A DNA stretch of 64,000 bases, taken from contig NZ_NPJZ01000002.1 of assembly GCF_002245895.1 (NCBI RefSeq), positions 372,001-436,000 on the forward strand, written 5' to 3'. A program made the translations under genes and the position numbers. This DNA comes from Rhodococcus sp. OK302. GTDB lineage: Bacteria > Actinomycetota > Actinomycetes > Mycobacteriales > Mycobacteriaceae. This document shows, one piece after another, positions 61,768 to 64,000 of the stretch; position 1 is the first letter of the stretch; every line of letters begins with the position of its first letter. The notes below the pieces were generated by a model, which saw nothing but the letters and a program-made list of their open reading frames with translations, had not been told where the DNA came from and did not search any database.

Positions 61768-62771
61768 TGAAACGTGCATTGCCTCTGGCGCTGGGAGCTG
61801 CGCTCGCGCTCACTCTCACAGCTTGTGACTCAACTTCCTCGAGCGACAAGGCCAGTTCCTCGGAAGGCGCGTCGATCCCGCAGCCGACCAGGGTTGCCGA
61901 GAGCTGCGACGGAACGAAAGGCAAGCTCAAGGTCGGCTTGGTGACGATCAACTTGCAGGCGCTGTACTTCAACCAGATCAACAATGCTGCCAAGGCCGTC
62001 GCAGACAAAGCCGGCGTCGACCTGCAGATCATCAGTGGTAACGATGACTCGGTGGCGCAGGCCAATGCCTTCGACAATCTGATCGCCAGTGGTGTCGACG
62101 CCATTATTGTCGACGCGATCGACACCGACGGAATCAAACCGTCGGTGGTCAAGGCCAAGAACGCCGGCATCCCCGTCGTCGCAGTCGACGCGACCATCGA
62201 CGATCCAGCACTGTCGACTCAGGTCGGTACTGCCAACGCCGAGGGCGGTGCTCACATCGGAAACACCTTGGCCGACATCGCGAACAACACTGGAACGGTC
62301 GGTATCGTCGGCGCGCTCAACAGCACGGTTCAGCTGGAACGGCAGAAGGGCTTCGCCGACACCGTAACCGGTCGGGGAATGACCGTCGGCACCGTCGTGG
62401 ACGGACGCAATATCCAGGAGAACGCACAGACCGCAGCGGAGAATCTGCTGACCGGCGGAGGCGACATGAAGTACGTCTACGCTACCGGTGAGCCGGCTCT
62501 GATCGGGCTCGTTGCGGCGGTCAACAGTCAGAAGGCGCAGGATCGCATCCAGGCTGTCGGTTGGGATCTTTCGGATCAGGCGGTAGGCGGACTCAAAGCC
62601 GGTTGGCTTAACGGCGTGGTCCAGCAGAACACCTTCGAATTCGGCTACGAGGCAATGAATTCGGCAATCGACCTGGCTTGTGGTCGCGGCGCTCCGGCGA
62701 ACATCCCCGTCCCCACCCAGATCGTTACACCGGAGAACGTCGCCGACTACATGTACTACTTGGAGAAGTAA
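61764..62771 (+). CDS. Sugar ABC importer binding lipoprotein (RbsB-like)
   Basis: A 335-aa lipoprotein (lipobox LTAC, Cys21) with a Peripla_BP_4 fold: KLKVGLVTINLQALYFNQINNAAKAVADKAGVDLQIISGNDDSVAQANAFDNLIASGVDAIIVDAIDTDGI. It binds ribose-type sugars or similar cyclic polyols. ATG 61764 overlaps the kinase stop. Confidence 0.92.
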   Translation: MMKRALPLALGAALALTLTACDSTSSSDKASSSEGASIPQPTRVAESCDGTKGKLKVGLVTINLQALYFNQINNAAKAVADKAGVDLQIISGNDDSVAQANAFDNLIASGVDAIIVDAIDTDGIKPSVVKAKNAGIPVVAVDATIDDPALSTQVGTANAEGGAHIGNTLADIANNTGTVGIVGALNSTVQLERQKGFADTVTGRGMTVGTVVDGRNIQENAQTAAENLLTGGGDMKYVYATGEPALIGLVAAVNSQKAQDRIQAVGWDLSDQAVGGLKAGWLNGVVQQNTFEFGYEAMNSAIDLACGRGAPANIPVPTQIVTPENVADYMYYLEK

Positions 62772-62773
62772 TC

Positions 62774-63541
62774 ATGGCACCTCCACTGATCGAGCTTTCG
62801 GGAATCACCAAGTCGTACGGACCGGTGAAGTCCCTTCGAGGAGTAGACCTTCGGCTGGCGAAGGGCGAAGTACTCGGAGTTGTCGGCGACAACGGCGCGG
62901 GCAAGTCCACCCTGATGAAGATCCTCGCGGGTGCCGTTCAACATGACGGCGGAGAAATGCGCGTCAACGGTGAACCCGTGCGCTTCTCGACGCCGCTCGA
63001 CGCGCAGCAGAAGAAGATCGGAATCGTCTACCAGGACCTGGCGCTGTGCGACACTCTCGATGTCGCCAGCAATCTTTTCCTCGGTAGAGAACCGCGGAAA
63101 GGTCCCTTCCTCGACCGGCATGCCATGCACGAGAAGGCAGCTCACATTCTCGCCGACCTGCATGTCAAGGTGAAGTCGACCTATCAGGAGATCGGGCAGC
63201 TTTCCGGCGGACAGCGTCAAACTGTCGCGATTGCCCGTGCGGTGTCGTTCCGCCCGGACGTACTCATCCTCGACGAGCCCACCGCGGCGCTCGCTGTCGC
63301 CGAGGTCGAGTCGGTACTCAAGCTGATCACAGACGTGGCAGCGGCCGGGGTCGGTGTCATTCTCGTGACGCACCGCCTGCAGGATCTGTTCCGGGTATGT
63401 GACCGGATCACGGTCATGTACGAGGGACAGAGTGTCGACGACGTACCGATCGGCGATCTCAACATCGAGTCCCTCGTCGGGCTCATCACTCGAACACCGG
63501 TGACGCACCGGACATCGGCAGCACAGGGAGCTACGGCATGA
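62774..63541 (+). CDS. Sugar ABC importer ATPase (single-domain RbsA-like)
   Basis: A 255-aa ATPase with a single nucleotide-binding domain: Walker A GDNGAGKST, Q-loop VYQDLALCDTLDV, signature LSGGQRQTVAIARA, Walker B LILDEPTAALAV and VTHRLQDL. Unlike two-domain RbsA it must act as a homodimer, as in FrcA-type systems. Overlaps the permease start (ATGA). Confidence 0.92.
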   Translation: MAPPLIELSGITKSYGPVKSLRGVDLRLAKGEVLGVVGDNGAGKSTLMKILAGAVQHDGGEMRVNGEPVRFSTPLDAQQKKIGIVYQDLALCDTLDVASNLFLGREPRKGPFLDRHAMHEKAAHILADLHVKVKSTYQEIGQLSGGQRQTVAIARAVSFRPDVLILDEPTAALAVAEVESVLKLITDVAAAGVGVILVTHRLQDLFRVCDRITVMYEGQSVDDVPIGDLNIESLVGLITRTPVTHRTSAAQGATA

Positions 63542-64000
63542 CCACTCTCGAGAAGGCACAGGCGCCGGTCGAGCGAAAGCTTGCCGCAAAGCCGTCGTTG
63601 TGGGACAGCGTGAACAAACCGACGTTGGCGATGCTGGCGGTGACAGTTGCCGTTGCAACCGTATTCTCGGTAACTACGTCGTCCTTCCTGACTTTTGCTA
63701 ACATTTCCAACCTGGCGACCCAAATTGCGCCTGTTCTGATCATTGCCGTCGCAATGACTTTCGTGATCACTGCCGGTCAGATCGACCTTTCGGTGGGCGC
63801 GATCGTGGCCTTCGTCGCGGCGATGAGTGCCGAACTGATCCAGGCCGGCGTAGATTCCTCCCTGGTTTTCGTCATCGCACCGGTGATGGGTGCGGCTTGG
63901 GGACTGATCAACGGTTGGCTTGCTGCTTACCAGGGCATTCCGCCTTTCATTGTCACACTCGCGACAATGTCCGTTATCCGAGGCATCGCGCTCTACCGGA
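63538..64000 (+). CDS. Sugar ABC importer permease (RbsC-like), 3' end outside window
   Basis: The first 154 residues of a BPD_transp_2-type permease: a polar N-terminus, then helices LAMLAVTVAVATVFSVTTSSFLTFANISNLATQIAPVLIIAVAMTFVITAGQIDLSVGAIVAFVAAM, the hallmark GxIDLSVG motif of the RbsC/XylH family. The gene runs off the right edge. Confidence 0.93.
   Translation, partial: MTTLEKAQAPVERKLAAKPSLWDSVNKPTLAMLAVTVAVATVFSVTTSSFLTFANISNLATQIAPVLIIAVAMTFVITAGQIDLSVGAIVAFVAAMSAELIQAGVDSSLVFVIAPVMGAAWGLINGWLAAYQGIPPFIVTLATMSVIRGIALYR

Overview
The window looks like chromosomal or large-replicon DNA of a high-GC mycolic-acid actinobacterium, most probably Rhodococcus. The reasons are product types and close recall-level matches to mycobacterial FadA5, FadA6, GTP-dependent PckG, an EspR-like regulator and DUF5313, plus frequent GTG starts and ATGA/GTGA coupled junctions. 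No rRNA, tRNA or CRISPR array was seen.

1-12.1 kb holds core and peripheral metabolism: four separate thiolases (one cut by the window edge, one FadA4-like, one FadA5-like, one FadA6-like), a SulP anion transporter with a DUF5313 partner, a divergent 55-aa zinc-ribbon protein, GTP-dependent PEP carboxykinase, an unrecognised protein beside it, a cysteine-free ArsR-type repressor and a DUF1275-type membrane protein. Three related TTGC-type dyads lie before sulP, before arsR and before the gene upstream of pckG, suggesting a small local regulon.

12.1-24.1 kb is an insertion hot spot and gene graveyard. It has a broken ISL3 transposase, a large secreted cutinase-like protein coupled to a small Cys/His-rich protein, MFS and methyltransferase pseudogenes, an intact ISL3 element (24-bp inverted repeats, 8-bp target duplication), an intact IS3 element (two-frame transposase, 3-bp duplication), an Xre/MbcA-type antitoxin remnant and a TnpB pseudogene with two frameshifts and one nonsense codon.

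24.1-37.8 kb is a leftward catabolic cluster. Its order in transcription is GH78 alpha-L-rhamnosidase, a five-gene peptide/oligosaccharide-type ABC importer, SDR dehydrogenase, D-2-hydroxyacid dehydrogenase (frameshifted at a G6/C6 run), zinc dehydrogenase, metallo-beta-lactamase-fold protein lacking the usual metal motif, IclR regulator and FAH-family hydrolase. It suggests uptake and intracellular breakdown of rhamnosides or similar 6-deoxy-sugar glycosides by a non-phosphorylated route. No sugar-acid dehydratase is visible.

37.8-42.2 kb is sparse: gene remnants, strong hairpins, a BldC-like regulator and WecB (UDP-GlcNAc 2-epimerase).

42.3-54.0 kb is the most unusual part: a tightly packed cell-surface locus. 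It encodes a LuxR/LAL regulator, class E sortase, small membrane protein, two lipoproteins, an exported protein with a membrane/Arg-rich tail, a multi-pass membrane protein, an exosortase-like protein (Cys/Arg/His triad), a processive GT2 glycosyltransferase, a 63-aa protein with a textbook LAFTG sortase-E signal and a secreted S1-like protease. Two different C-terminal protein-sorting enzymes appear to be wired into one operon with polysaccharide-type enzymes.

54.3-57.4 kb has an EspR-like regulator, MerR and dehydrogenase fragments, and SRPBCC and VOC proteins. 57.7-64 kb is a second catabolic cluster: M20 peptidase, LacI repressor with two matching operators around a promoter, BtpA/SgcQ protein, PfkB kinase and a ribose-type ABC importer that runs off the window end.
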